Of a stretch of DNA of 64,000 nucleotides, positions 17,039 through 26,673 are shown piece after piece; positions within the stretch are counted from its first letter, which is position 1, and each line of letters starts with the position of its first letter. The translations under genes were made by a program, and so were the position numbers. This DNA is from Pseudonocardia nematodicida. GTDB taxonomy: Bacteria > Actinomycetota > Actinomycetes > Mycobacteriales > Pseudonocardiaceae. The notes below the pieces were generated by a model that saw only the letters and a list, made by a program, of their open reading frames with translations, was not told the origin of the DNA and made no database searches. The DNA is taken from the NCBI RefSeq assembly GCF_040105385.1, contig NZ_JBEDNQ010000005.1:1-64000 (forward strand), written 5' to 3'.

Positions 17039-17758
17039 TCAGAGGGCCGCGGCCACCAGCAGGGCCATCGCCTGGGCCAGGGCGTTGTTCACCACGTGCA
17101 CCGCCACACCGGGCCACACGGACCCGCTGCGCCGACGCATCTCCGCGGTCACCAGACCGACGATCAACGCGGTCACGAACACCGCGTTGATCCCGTGCAT
17201 GAGCGCGAACACCACCGCGCTGCCGACCACGGCGACGACCGCGCCGTAGCGCATCAGCGCGGTGGTCACGACGCCCCGGAACGTCAGCTCCTCGCCGATC
17301 GGGGTGAGCACGGCGAGCAGCAGCAGCGACACCACCACCGACCAGACCCCGGCGCTGCCCGCGTCGGTGTAGGGCTGCTGGATGTTCTCCGGCTGCCACC
17401 CGGCCGCATAGATCACGACGCCCCACACCCGGCTCAGCAGGAAGGTCAGCACCCCGCCGGCGACGCCGAGCAGCATCCAGCGCACCGAGGTCCGCACCAG
17501 CCCGAACGGGGCGAGCGAGCGCACCCGTAGCCGCACCGCGGCCAGGAAACCGGCGATCCCCGCGACCCCGGACAGCGCGCTCAGCAGCAACCCGTGGACG
17601 ACCGGGTCCAGGCCGAGCGGCCGCAGCAGGAACCCGACCCCGTACGCCACGACCGCCAGCACGGCCAGCGCGACGACGATCTCCGGCCAGCCCGGGGTCG
17701 TGACACCGGCTGCCCGGACGTTCCGCTGTGTGCCCGTCATCGCGCCGTCCTCCGTCAT
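17039..17758 (-). CDS. CPBP-family intramembrane glutamic endopeptidase
   Basis: A 239-residue membrane protein with about seven helices and the three CPBP/Abi motifs: TPIGEELTFRGVV (paired Glu plus Arg), FALMHGINA (His) and AVHVVNNALA (His/Asn). Members cleave substrates in the membrane, or act in bacteriocin self-immunity. The start at 17758 is the longest; an ATG six codons in (17740) is also possible. It converges with the LAL regulator, with five bases between the stops. Confidence 0.88.
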   Translation of the reverse strand: MTEDGAMTGTQRNVRAAGVTTPGWPEIVVALAVLAVVAYGVGFLLRPLGLDPVVHGLLLSALSGVAGIAGFLAAVRLRVRSLAPFGLVRTSVRWMLLGVAGGVLTFLLSRVWGVVIYAAGWQPENIQQPYTDAGSAGVWSVVVSLLLLAVLTPIGEELTFRGVVTTALMRYGAVVAVVGSAVVFALMHGINAVFVTALIVGLVTAEMRRRSGSVWPGVAVHVVNNALAQAMALLVAAAL

Positions 17759-17772
17759 CGCGCCGACTCCGC

Positions 17773-17797
17773 CCTCCCGGCCGCTGCGGCCGGGAGG
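17773..17797. repeat. 11-bp perfect hairpin upstream of the CPBP gene
   Basis: CCTCCCGGCCG, a three-base loop CTG, and the exact reverse complement. It lies 15 bases in front of the CPBP start, so it would sit in that gene's leader or act as an operator. Confidence 0.8.
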
Positions 17798-17884
17798 ATC
17801 AGCTCACACCGTGCCGTTGCGGCACGGTCAAGCCCGGTCACCCGAAAGTGGTCGGAGCGAGCAGCGGAGGTCGGCCCCGGGTGG

Positions 17885-17914
17885 TTGACACCCTTTCGCG
17901 TCATTCGACAGGAT
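17885..17914 (+). promoter_or_regulatory. candidate promoter of the 18-22.6 kb ABC transporter operon
   Basis: TTGACA at 17885-17890 is a perfect vegetative -35. CAGGAT at 17909-17914, 18 bases later, is an acceptable actinobacterial -10 (xAxxxT). It lies 67 bases upstream of the binding-protein ATG, which has GAGGAG about ten bases before it. Confidence 0.55.
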
Positions 17915-17981
17915 CAGCGCCCTCCGACAATCCGTCGTAGTACGTCGGCCCCACCACATCGTTCGACGAGGAGCGATCCCG

Positions 17982-19211
17982 ATGGCGGAGTACAAGGCCC
18001 ACCACCTGTCCCGGCGCACCCTGCTCGGCCTGTTCGGTGCGGCCGCGGCCGCACCCGCGCTCGCGGCCTGCGGGAGCAGCGTCGGCGGCGGATCGTCCGG
18101 TACGGACGGCGGCGACGCCGACGGCCCGGTCAGCGTCGGGCTCGTGATCCCGCAGTCCGGCGTCTACGCCGCACTGGGCGTCGACATGCAGCGCGGCTGG
18201 GACCTCTGGCTCGCCCAGCACGACAACCGGATCGGCGGGCGCGAGGTCACCACGGTCGTCGCCGACGAGGGCGAGACCCCGCAGACCGGCGTCCCGGCGG
18301 TGCAGCGGGTCCTGCAGTCCGACCAGGTCGACGTCGTCGTCGGGCTGGTCAACTCGGCGACCGCACTGGGTGCCGCGCCGCTGATGAGCGAGGCGCGGAA
18401 GATCCTGGTCGTCGCCAACGCCGGCGCGGCGGACATCACGGGCGCATCGCGCACGCCCTACGTCTGGCGGACGTCGTTCCAGAACGCGCAGGTCGCCGCC
18501 GCGGCGGGCCCGTACCTGGCCGAGCAGGACATCCCGGGCGGGGTCTTCCTGATCGCGCCGGACTACGCGGCCGGGACCGAGGTGCGGGCCGGGTTCCGGG
18601 CCGCCTACGAGGCCGCCGGGGGCACGATCGCCGGCGAGGCGACGCCCCCGTTCGGCACCACGCAGGACTACCAGCCGTTCCTGTCCCAGATCCAGCAGTC
18701 CGGGGCGGGCGCGGTGTTCTGCTTCTTCGCCGGCGCCGAGGCGGTGCGGTTCGTGCAGCAGTACGCTCAGTTCGGGCTCAAGGACTCGGTCCCGCTCTAC
18801 GGCTCGGGGTTCCTGACCGAGGGCGGGGTGCTGGCCGCCCAGGCCGAGGCCGCCGTCGGTGTCCGCACCTCGCTGTTCTACACCGACCAGCTCGACAACC
18901 CGGCCAACAGCGCGTTCGTCGACGCCTACCGCAGCGCCTACGACGACGCCCTCCCGACCTGCTACTCGGTGTCCACCTTCGACGCCGCGGCGGTGCTGGA
19001 CCGGGCGGTCGCCGCGGCCGGCGCGCTGGACGGCGACGCGCTGGGCGAGGCGCTCGGCGGCATCGGCCCGATCCAGGACAGCCCGCGCGGGGAGTGGACC
19101 TTCGACGGCCAGAGCCCCCGGCAGACGATGTACCTGCGGACCGTCGAGGGCACCCCGCCCGAGCTCGGCAACGCCGTCACCGCCGACCTGGGCCCGCAGG
19201 CGCAGGTATGA
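17982..19211 (+). CDS. ABC transporter substrate-binding lipoprotein (HAAT/Liv type)
   Basis: A 409-residue exported binding protein. The N-terminus SRRTLLGLFGAAAAAPALAACG is a Tat-like signal ending in a lipobox Cys. The mature part is a type I periplasmic fold of the branched-chain amino acid/amide/urea class (VGLVIPQSGVYAALGVDMQRGW; VVGLVNSATALGAAPLMSEA). It is the first gene of a five-gene operon with overlapping stops and starts. The ligand could be an amino acid, amide, urea or aromatic acid; the sequence does not tell. It lies next to the sugar-acid locus but this family does not usually carry uronates. Confidence 0.9.
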   Translation: MAEYKAHHLSRRTLLGLFGAAAAAPALAACGSSVGGGSSGTDGGDADGPVSVGLVIPQSGVYAALGVDMQRGWDLWLAQHDNRIGGREVTTVVADEGETPQTGVPAVQRVLQSDQVDVVVGLVNSATALGAAPLMSEARKILVVANAGAADITGASRTPYVWRTSFQNAQVAAAAGPYLAEQDIPGGVFLIAPDYAAGTEVRAGFRAAYEAAGGTIAGEATPPFGTTQDYQPFLSQIQQSGAGAVFCFFAGAEAVRFVQQYAQFGLKDSVPLYGSGFLTEGGVLAAQAEAAVGVRTSLFYTDQLDNPANSAFVDAYRSAYDDALPTCYSVSTFDAAAVLDRAVAAAGALDGDALGEALGGIGPIQDSPRGEWTFDGQSPRQTMYLRTVEGTPPELGNAVTADLGPQAQV

Positions 19212-20098
19212 CCGGGTGGGTGGCCGCCAACCTGGTCAGCGTCCTCAACGGGCTGGCGATCGGCGCGCTGCTGTTCATCCTGGCGGTCGGGCTGTCCCTG
19301 GTCTTCGGGATGATGGACGTGCTCAACCTCGCGCACGGCGCGCTGTTCCTGGTCGGCGCCTACCTCGCCGCGGCGCTGGCCGCCGGCGGGGCGTCCTGGG
19401 GCACCTTCCTCGGCGCGCTGGGGCTCGCCGCGGTGATCGGGCTGGTGGCCGGCGGGGCGCTGTCGGCGATGACCGAGCCGCTGCGCCGGCGCTCGCACCT
19501 GGACCAGGCGCTGCTCACCCTCGGCGTCGCGCTGATCGTCGCCGAGGTGCTGCAGATCGTGTTCGGCAACGACCCGCTGGCCGTGCCCGCGCCGCCGGGC
19601 CTCGACGGTTCGACGTCGGTGCTCGGCGCCGCCTACCCCACCTACCGGCTGGTCCTGATCGGACTGGGCGCGGTCGTCGCGGTCGGGGTGTACCTGCTCG
19701 TCGAGCGCACGACGGTCGGGGCGCTGATCCGGGCGACCGTCGCCGACCGGGAGATGGTCGCGGCGGTCGGGGTCGACAACCGCCGGGTGAAGATCGCCGT
19801 CTTCGCTGCGGGGTCCCTGCTCGCCACGGTCGCCGGGGTGCTCGGCGGCCCGGTCTACGGGGCGAGCGTGGGGCTGGACTCGACGGTGCTGATCCTTGCG
19901 CTGGTGGTCGTCGTGATCGGCGGGCTCGGGTCGGTGAAGGGCGCACTGGTCGGCGCGCTGCTGATCGGGCAGGTCGAGTCGCTGGGCCGCGCGCTGCTGC
20001 CCGACCTGGCCTCGTTCGTGCTGTTCGGCGCGCTCGCGCTGGTCCTGGTCCTGCGGCCGCAGGGGCTGTTCGGGCACCGGTCGGGAGCGGCGGTATGA
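19208..20098 (+). CDS. ABC transporter permease, LivH type
   Basis: A 296-residue inner-membrane permease with about eight helices. The start NGLAIGALLFILAVGLSLVFG and MMDVLNLAHGALFLVGAYL are the LivH signature; the end LRPQGLFG is shared by the family. Its ATG overlaps the binding-protein stop (ATGA). Longer upstream frames exist but are shadows of the binding-protein gene. It pairs with the LivM-type permease downstream to form the translocation channel. Confidence 0.92.
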   Translation: MTGWVAANLVSVLNGLAIGALLFILAVGLSLVFGMMDVLNLAHGALFLVGAYLAAALAAGGASWGTFLGALGLAAVIGLVAGGALSAMTEPLRRRSHLDQALLTLGVALIVAEVLQIVFGNDPLAVPAPPGLDGSTSVLGAAYPTYRLVLIGLGAVVAVGVYLLVERTTVGALIRATVADREMVAAVGVDNRRVKIAVFAAGSLLATVAGVLGGPVYGASVGLDSTVLILALVVVVIGGLGSVKGALVGALLIGQVESLGRALLPDLASFVLFGALALVLVLRPQGLFGHRSGAAV

Positions 20099-20150
20099 CC
20101 GGGCGCGTGCCGGCGAGCGGCCTGATCCGGATGAGCGTCGGGGTGTCCCG

Positions 20151-21161
20151 ATGACCGAGGTGTCCCGGCGCGTGCCGGCAGCTCCCCCGGCGGGGGCGGA
20201 CGGGTCTCCCCCACCACGTCGCCTCCCGCGGCCCGGCCCGGCGATCGCCGTCGTCGTCGTGCTGGTGCTCGCCGCCGCGCCGCTGTTCCTCGCCCCCTAC
20301 GCCACCACCACGCTGACCCGGATGCTGGTGTTCGGCCTGCTCGCCGTGAGCCTGGACCTGCTGGTCGGGATCACCGGGCTGCCCTCGCTCGGGCACGCGG
20401 CGTACTTCGGGGCGGGCGCCTACGCCGCCGGCTGGGTCTCGCTGCACGTCACCGCGGCGATCCCGGTGCCGCTGCTGGTCGGCGCCGCGGTCGGCGGGAT
20501 CGCGGCCGCGCTCACCGGCTGGGTCGCGGTGCGCTCGGCCGGGGTGTACTTCCTCATGCTGACCCTGGCCATCGGCGAGGTCCTCGCCCAGCTCGCGCAC
20601 AGCTGGCAGTCGGTCACCGGCGGCGCCGACGGCCTGGCGGGCATCCCCGCCCCCGCGCTCGGCGGCGAGCCGCTGGCGAACACCGGGTTCCTCTACTGGT
20701 ACGTGCTGGCCGTCGGCCTGGTGATGTTCGCGGCGGTCTGGTTGCTGGCCCGGTCGCCGTTCGGCACGGCGCTGCGCGGCATCCGGGACAACGAGCCGCG
20801 GATGCGCGCGGTCGGCTACCCGACGACGCTCTACAAGTACGCGGCCTTCGTCGCCGCCGGCACCGTGGCCGGTGCCGCGGGGTCGCTGCTGGCCGCGCAG
20901 CAGCGGCTGGTCACCCCGGCCGACGTCGGTTTCACCACCGCCGCGCTCGTCCTGCTCGCCGTGGTGATCGGCGGCGCCGGATCGCTGTGGGGACCGGTGC
21001 TCGGCGCGGCGATCGTGGTGCTGGTCCGGGACGCGCTCGGCCCGGGCCTCGGCGGGCACGGCGAGCTGTTGCTCGGGATCGTGTTCGTGCTGGTCGTCTA
21101 CCTGCTCCCGCGCGGTGCCGCGGGGATCGGGTCCCTCCGTGTCCGAAGGAGACGGTCATGA
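20151..21161 (+). CDS. ABC transporter permease, LivM type
   Basis: A 336-residue permease. The N-terminal 40 residues are Pro/Arg-rich and cytoplasmic; then come about ten helices with SLDLLVGITGLPSLGHAAYF and the cytoplasmic loop GIRDNEPRMRAVGY, which contacts the ATPases. It is 52 bases after the LivH stop. The gap can be read as a 19-codon frame overlapping both neighbours (20095-20154), which is probably not a gene. Its stop overlaps the next start. Confidence 0.92.
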   Translation: MTEVSRRVPAAPPAGADGSPPPRRLPRPGPAIAVVVVLVLAAAPLFLAPYATTTLTRMLVFGLLAVSLDLLVGITGLPSLGHAAYFGAGAYAAGWVSLHVTAAIPVPLLVGAAVGGIAAALTGWVAVRSAGVYFLMLTLAIGEVLAQLAHSWQSVTGGADGLAGIPAPALGGEPLANTGFLYWYVLAVGLVMFAAVWLLARSPFGTALRGIRDNEPRMRAVGYPTTLYKYAAFVAAGTVAGAAGSLLAAQQRLVTPADVGFTTAALVLLAVVIGGAGSLWGPVLGAAIVVLVRDALGPGLGGHGELLLGIVFVLVVYLLPRGAAGIGSLRVRRRRS

Positions 21162-21912
21162 GCGCACTCTCCTGCCACGGTCTCGGCCGGTCCTTCGGGG
21201 CGTTGAAAGCCGTGTCCGGTGTGGACTTGAGCGTCGCCCCCGGCGCCCGGCACGCGCTGATCGGACCCAACGGGGCCGGCAAGTCCACGCTGTTCCGGCT
21301 GCTGACCGGCACGATGCGGCCGGACACCGGCACCGTGCACCTCGACGGGGACGACGTGACCGGGCTGTCGGAGGTGCGCCGCTGCCGGCGGGGCATGAGC
21401 CAGACGCTGCAGCACTCCAGCCTGTTCGGCTCCTTCACCGTGGCCGGCACCGTCGCGCTCGCGGTCCGCCGGCACACCGGCCGGGCCGTGCGGCCCTGGC
21501 CGCACCGGGAGCCCGACGTCACCGCGCGCACCGACGAGCTGCTGACCCGGCTCGGTCTGGCCGACCGCGCCGGGGAGCCGGTGCCCGCGCTCTCGCACGG
21601 CGAGCGCAAGCAGCTCGAGGTGGCGCTCGCGCTGGCGTGCTCCCCGGCGGTACTGCTGCTCGACGAGCCCGCGGCCGGGATGTCCCCTGCCGAGAGCGCC
21701 CGGCTGCTCACCCTGCTCACCGGCCTGCCGCCGGAGGTGACGGTGCTGTTCGTCGAGCACGACCTGGATCTCGTGTTCGACCTCGCCGACCGGGTCACCG
21801 TGCTGCACCTGGGCCGGGTCCTGCTGACCGGCACCCCGGACGAGGTCCGGGCGAGCGACGCCGTCCGCGAGGCCTACCTGGGCACCGCCCGACGCGAGGA
21901 GCTGTTCACCGG

Positions 21913-21916
<4 letters not shown>
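21158..21916 (+). CDS. ABC transporter ATPase, LivG type
   Basis: A 252-residue ATPase: Walker A GPNGAGKSTLFRLL, Q-loop in RGMSQTLQHSSLFG, signature LSHGERKQLEVALAL (with H in place of the commoner GG) and Walker B AVLLLDEPAAGMSP. The LivG type carries an extra loop after the Q-loop, present here as RRHTGRAVRPW. Its ATG overlaps the LivM stop, and GAAGGAG precedes it. It energises the importer together with LivF. Confidence 0.92.
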
Positions 21917-22626
<710 letters not shown>

Positions 22627-22641
22627 ACGGCGACGCACCGA

Positions 22642-24054
22642 TCAGAGCTTGAACACCCGCCGCGGGTTCTCGACCACCAGCGCGTGCAGCGTCTCGGCGG
22701 CCTCGTCCTCGGCGATCCGGTGGCGCACGACGAGCTCGGCGAGGTAGCCCGCGTCCAGCCGCCGGGACATGTCGTGCCGGGCCGGGATCGAGCAGTAGGC
22801 GCGGGTGTCGTCGATGAACCCGGAGCTGCGGGTGAACCCGGCGGTCTCGGTGACCGCCGAGCGCCAGCGTCCGATCGCCTCGGGCGCGTCCAGGAACCAC
22901 CACGGCGCCCCGACGAACACCGACGGGTAGAAGCCGGCGAGCGGCGCGAGCTGGCGGGAGAACACCGTCTCGTCGGTGGTGAACGGGACCAGGTGGAACT
23001 CGGGCGTCGTCCCGAACCGGTCGAGCAGCGGGCGCAGCGCCTCGGTGAGCTCGATGCCGGTCGGGATGTCGGCCCCGCGGTCCGCGCCGTAGCGCTGGAA
23101 GGTCGGGCCGTGATGGTTGCGGCAGATGCCCGGGTGCAGCGTCATGACCAGCCCGTCCTCGACGGACATCCGGGCCATCATGAACAGCATGTGCCGGCGG
23201 AACGCGGTGGCCTCCTCGACCGTCGCCTCACCGCGCAGCGCCCGGTCGTAGATCCAGGCCGCCGCGGCCTCGTCCAGGGGATCGGTCCGGACGTCGGCGT
23301 GGCTGTGGTCGGCCGAGGTCGCACCGTGGTCGACGAAGTACTGCCGGCGGCGGCGCAGGGCCTCGAGGTAGCCGTCGTAGTGCCCGGTGTCGGTGTCGGC
23401 CGCGGCACCGAGCGCGGCGACCGCCTTCGTCCAGCCGAGGCCGGCCGGTTCGAGGTAGCGGTCCGGGCGGAAGGTGGGGATCACCCGGCCGTCGAAGGTC
23501 GGGTCGTCGCGCAGCGCCCGGTGGTGGCGCAGGTCGTCGACCGGGTCGTCGGTGGTGGCCAGCACCTCGATGCCGAACCGGCGGAACAGTGCCCGGGGCC
23601 GGAACTCCGGGGTGGCCAGCGCGCCGGCGATCCGGTCGAAGATCGCGTCGGCGGTGTCCGGGCCGGGCCGCTCGGTGACCCCGAAGATCTCGGTGAGCTC
23701 GGCCTCGAACCAGTACTGCACCGGCGTGCCGCGGTAGACCGGCCAGCGCTCGCAGAACGTCCGCCAGACCTTGCGGGAGGTGCCCTCGTCGAGCCCGTCG
23801 GGCGAGTCGACGCCGAGGTCGGCGAGCGACACGCCCGCCGAGTGCAGCAGCCGCGTGACGTAGTGGTCCGGGCTGATCAGCAGCGTGGTCGGGTCCGGGA
23901 ACGGGATGTCCTCGGCGAGCAGCCGCGGGTCCACGTGACCGTGCGGGGAGATGATCGGCAGGTCCCGGACCGTGCCGTACAGCTCGCGGGCGACCGCGCG
24001 GGTGGCGGGGTCGGGCGGGAACAGGCGGTCGGAGTGCAGCTGCATCGCCGGCAT
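22642..24054 (-). CDS. uxaC: glucuronate isomerase
   Basis: A 470-residue uronate isomerase of the amidohydrolase superfamily. It converts D-glucuronate to D-fructuronate (and galacturonate to tagaturonate). The family signature is the early metal-binding ISPHGHVDPRLLAED, then FCERWPVYRGTPVQYWFEAE, GLVMTLHPGICRNHH and GFIDDTRAYCSIPARHDM. Length and ends match the family. The start is one of two close ATGs (24054 or 24045). It is divergent from the larA homologue, with a LacI-type palindrome between them, and fits as the first step of a uronate pathway with the UxuB-like gene at 29.5 kb. Confidence 0.93.
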   Translation of the reverse strand: MPAMQLHSDRLFPPDPATRAVARELYGTVRDLPIISPHGHVDPRLLAEDIPFPDPTTLLISPDHYVTRLLHSAGVSLADLGVDSPDGLDEGTSRKVWRTFCERWPVYRGTPVQYWFEAELTEIFGVTERPGPDTADAIFDRIAGALATPEFRPRALFRRFGIEVLATTDDPVDDLRHHRALRDDPTFDGRVIPTFRPDRYLEPAGLGWTKAVAALGAAADTDTGHYDGYLEALRRRRQYFVDHGATSADHSHADVRTDPLDEAAAAWIYDRALRGEATVEEATAFRRHMLFMMARMSVEDGLVMTLHPGICRNHHGPTFQRYGADRGADIPTGIELTEALRPLLDRFGTTPEFHLVPFTTDETVFSRQLAPLAGFYPSVFVGAPWWFLDAPEAIGRWRSAVTETAGFTRSSGFIDDTRAYCSIPARHDMSRRLDAGYLAELVVRHRIAEDEAAETLHALVVENPRRVFKL

Positions 24055-24086
24055 GGCCGGGACGATCCGGCCGGACGGTGGGCGGC

Positions 24087-24100
24087 GGCAAGCTGTTGCC
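24087..24100. promoter_or_regulatory. LacI-type operator in the uxaC/larA intergenic region
   Basis: GGCAAGCTGTTGCC, with half-sites GGCAA and TTGCC in the 14-bp spacing seen at 26538 and 30958. A further TTGCC half-site follows at 24106-24110. It lies 33 bases from the uxaC start and 54 from the larA start, well placed to control both. Confidence 0.7.
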
Positions 24101-24153
24101 ACCGCTTGCCGCGGAGCTTGCGCGCGCCCGCGCGATCGCCGACGGTGGCGCCC

Positions 24154-25425
24154 ATGTCGAGCGCCACCGCCGTCCCGACGATCATCGGCTCCCCCGAGGA
24201 GGTCCTCGACCCCGGCGAGGTGCGCGCGTTCGTCGCCGACCACCTGGACCGGCTGCCGGTCGAGGGCCGCTCGGTGTGCGTGGTCGTCCCGGACGGCACG
24301 CGCAGCTGCCCGCTGCCCCTGCTGCTCGCCGAGGTGCACCGCGCACTCGCCGGGCGCGCGCGCAGCATCACCGTCCTCATCGCGCTCGGCACGCACCAGC
24401 CGATGAGCGGCGACCGGCTCGCCGCCCACCTCGGCTACGCCGACGGCGAGCTGGAGCGGACGTATCCGGGCGTCACCGTGCTCAACCACGAGTGGTGGGA
24501 CCCCGCCACCCTGGTCTCGGTCGGCGTGATCCCCGGGGAGCGGGTCGCCGAGCTCTCCGAGGGCCGGCTGTCCGAGCCGGTGGACGTGCGGATCAACCGG
24601 CACGTCGTCGAGGCGGACCTGGCGCTCGTCGTCGGGCCGGTGTTCCCGCACGAGGTCGTCGGCTTCTCCGGCGGCGACAAGTACTTCTTCCCCGGCGTCG
24701 CCGGCCCGGAGATCATCGACCTGTCGCACTGGCTGGGCGCGCTGATCTCCAGCGTGGAGATCATCGGCACCCGGGGGATCACGCCGGTCCGCGCGGTCAT
24801 CGAAGAGGCCGCGAGCATGATCCCGACCGAGCGCCGGGCGCTGTGCCTGGTCGTGCGCTCGGGCGCGGCCGACCTGCACGCGGTCTCCTTCGGCGACCCG
24901 CACACGGCGTGGGCCGCGGCCGCGGAGGTGTCGGCCGGGTCGCACGTGACCTATCTGGACCGTCCGGTGTCCCGGGTGGTCTCGGTGATGCCGGCGAAGT
25001 ACTCCGACATCTGGACGGCGGCGAAGGGCTTCTACAAGCTCGAGCCGGTCGTCGCCGACGGCGGCGAGGTCGTGATCGTCGCCCCGCACATCAGCACGGT
25101 GTCCGAGTCCCACCCGGAGATCGAGGAGATCGGCTACCACTGCCGGGACTACTTCACCGCGCAGTGGGAGCGGTTCCGGCACCTGCCGTGGGGGGTGATC
25201 GCGCACTCGACGCACCTGCGCGGCGCCGGCACCTACGACGCCGAGCACGGCGAGCGGTGCCGGGTGCGGGTCACCCTGGCGACCGGGATCGGGCGGGAGA
25301 GGACCGAGTCGGTGAACCTGGGCTGGGCCGACCCCGCCGGGATCGACCTCGAGGCGGCCCGCGCGGACCCGGACACCCTGGTCGTCGACCCGGCCGGGGA
25401 GATCCTCTACCGGCTGCGGTCCTGA
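24154..25425 (+). CDS. LarA-family nickel-pincer hydroxyacid racemase/epimerase
   Basis: A 423-residue LarA/DUF2088 protein. Residues known from lactate racemase to bind or act with the nickel-pincer nucleotide are present: D47 and R50 in VVPDGTRSCP, H81 in ALGTHQPM, H166 in FPHEVVGFSGG and K176 in GGDKYFFPG. The H-to-K spacing of ten matches LarA exactly, so an intact, catalytically competent enzyme is expected. Enzymes of this family invert the carbon next to a carboxylate. With uxaC divergent and a mannonate oxidoreductase nearby, a sugar acid such as mannonate/gluconate is a more likely substrate than lactate; this is an inference. larE, larB and larC are all in the neighbourhood. The end overlaps the convergent LacI gene by 19 bases. 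Confidence 0.88.
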   Translation: MSSATAVPTIIGSPEEVLDPGEVRAFVADHLDRLPVEGRSVCVVVPDGTRSCPLPLLLAEVHRALAGRARSITVLIALGTHQPMSGDRLAAHLGYADGELERTYPGVTVLNHEWWDPATLVSVGVIPGERVAELSEGRLSEPVDVRINRHVVEADLALVVGPVFPHEVVGFSGGDKYFFPGVAGPEIIDLSHWLGALISSVEIIGTRGITPVRAVIEEAASMIPTERRALCLVVRSGAADLHAVSFGDPHTAWAAAAEVSAGSHVTYLDRPVSRVVSVMPAKYSDIWTAAKGFYKLEPVVADGGEVVIVAPHISTVSESHPEIEEIGYHCRDYFTAQWERFRHLPWGVIAHSTHLRGAGTYDAEHGERCRVRVTLATGIGRERTESVNLGWADPAGIDLEAARADPDTLVVDPAGEILYRLRS

Positions 25426-26402
25426 GCTCCCGCGGTCGACTCCCGGACGATCAGCCGCACCGGCAGGCGGACCGACCGGGTCGCCGTCCGCCCCGGAGCC
25501 GCCACCCGCTGCAGCAGGTTGCGCATCGCCGAGGCCCCCATCGTCGACAGTGGAGCCCCGACCGAGGTCAGCTGCGGGCTGACCAGCCGGGCGAGCTCGA
25601 CGTTGTCGAACCCGGCGACCGCGACGTCACCGGGGACCGACACCCCGCGCCGCCCGAGAGCGTGCAGCACACCGACCGTGAGCAGGTCGTTGTAGGCGAC
25701 GACGGCACTCGCGCTACTGTCCGCCACCGCACCGGCCAGCTCCGCCCCGCCCTCGATGGTCGGCACCGTCGAGGCGAACCGCACCAGCTCCACGCCGAGC
25801 TCCCGGCAGGTCAGTTCGATCCCGGCGCGCCGCTCCGCCTCGGCCGGTGAGGTCGCCGGCCCGGAGACGTAGCCGATCCGGCGGTGGCCCAGCCCGTGCA
25901 GGTGTTCGACGACCAGCCGGGCGCCACGCTCGTTGTCGAGCACGATGGACGGGACGTCGGGCAGCGCCCGGTTCAGCACGATCGTCGGACGGCGCCGGCC
26001 GACCGCGCCGACCTCGTCGTCGGTCAGCCGCGAGCTGGCGAGCAGCACGCCGTCCACCACCGGCAGCACGCGGCGCAGCACGGCCGCCTCGCGGTCCGCG
26101 GACTCCCGGGTGTCGCAGAGCAGCATCGTGTAGCCGGCCGCGGCCGCCTCCTCCTCGGCACCCCGGACGATCTCCGAGGAGTGCGGGTTGGTGATGTCCG
26201 ACATGACCAGCGCGACCACCGACGGCGGCGCGGACGGCGCCGTCTCCCGCGACCGGGCGTAGCCGAGCTCCGCGGCGACCCGGCGGATCAGGTCGGCGGT
26301 GTGCGCGCTGACCCGTCCCGGACGCGACAGCGCCCGGGACACCGTCGACGGCGAGACCCCGGCGGCGCGGGCCACGTCGTAGATCGTCGGACGGGCGGTC
26401 AC
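25407..26402 (-). CDS. LacI-family transcriptional regulator (first of two)
   Basis: A 331-residue LacI/GalR regulator. The helix-turn-helix IYDVARAAGVSPSTVSRALS is followed by a hinge and a periplasmic-binding-type effector domain (VVALVMSDITNPHSSEIVRG; VAGFDNVELARLVSPQLTSV). It reads toward the larA end, while larE is divergent on the other side. The palindrome at 26538 is 136 bases in front of it. The closely similar regulator at 31150 makes it unclear which protein uses which operator. The effector is likely a uronate or aldonate. Confidence 0.92.
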   Translation of the reverse strand: MTARPTIYDVARAAGVSPSTVSRALSRPGRVSAHTADLIRRVAAELGYARSRETAPSAPPSVVALVMSDITNPHSSEIVRGAEEEAAAAGYTMLLCDTRESADREAAVLRRVLPVVDGVLLASSRLTDDEVGAVGRRRPTIVLNRALPDVPSIVLDNERGARLVVEHLHGLGHRRIGYVSGPATSPAEAERRAGIELTCRELGVELVRFASTVPTIEGGAELAGAVADSSASAVVAYNDLLTVGVLHALGRRGVSVPGDVAVAGFDNVELARLVSPQLTSVGAPLSTMGASAMRNLLQRVAAPGRTATRSVRLPVRLIVRESTAGAQDRSR

Positions 26403-26537
26403 GCCGATGGAGCGTAGTCGCGCCGGCCCTCCGCGAGTCCCTGCGAGGGGCGCCCGAGAGCGGTTCGATCATCGGCCGGGAACGCTGCCGTACCCGTCGC
26501 GGGTGGAACGAGCGTGCCCCGGCGGCGGGCAACTACC

Positions 26538-26551
26538 GGCAACCGGTTGCC
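26538..26551. promoter_or_regulatory. perfect LacI-type palindrome before larE
   Basis: GGCAACCGGTTGCC is a perfect 14-bp palindrome with a central CG, typical of LacI/GalR operators. It lies between the divergent LacI gene and larE, 122 bases from the larE start. An additional GGGCAAC half-site is directly upstream. Confidence 0.75.
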
Positions 26552-26673
26552 GCCGATCGCGCAGCGATGGTGTGAAGAGGCGGCACGACCGAGGTCCCGC
26601 GCGAGGGTGGGCGGGAGTGCACCGGGCGCCGGGGATGGACACTGGAGCCGAACCGATCGAGGAGGAGAGCGCG

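Noticed and set aside
20095..20154. 19-codon frame between the LivH and LivM genes, overlapping both
   Set aside because: No recognisable family, and the CGCGTGCCGGC repeat shared with the LivM start suggests a local duplication rather than a gene.
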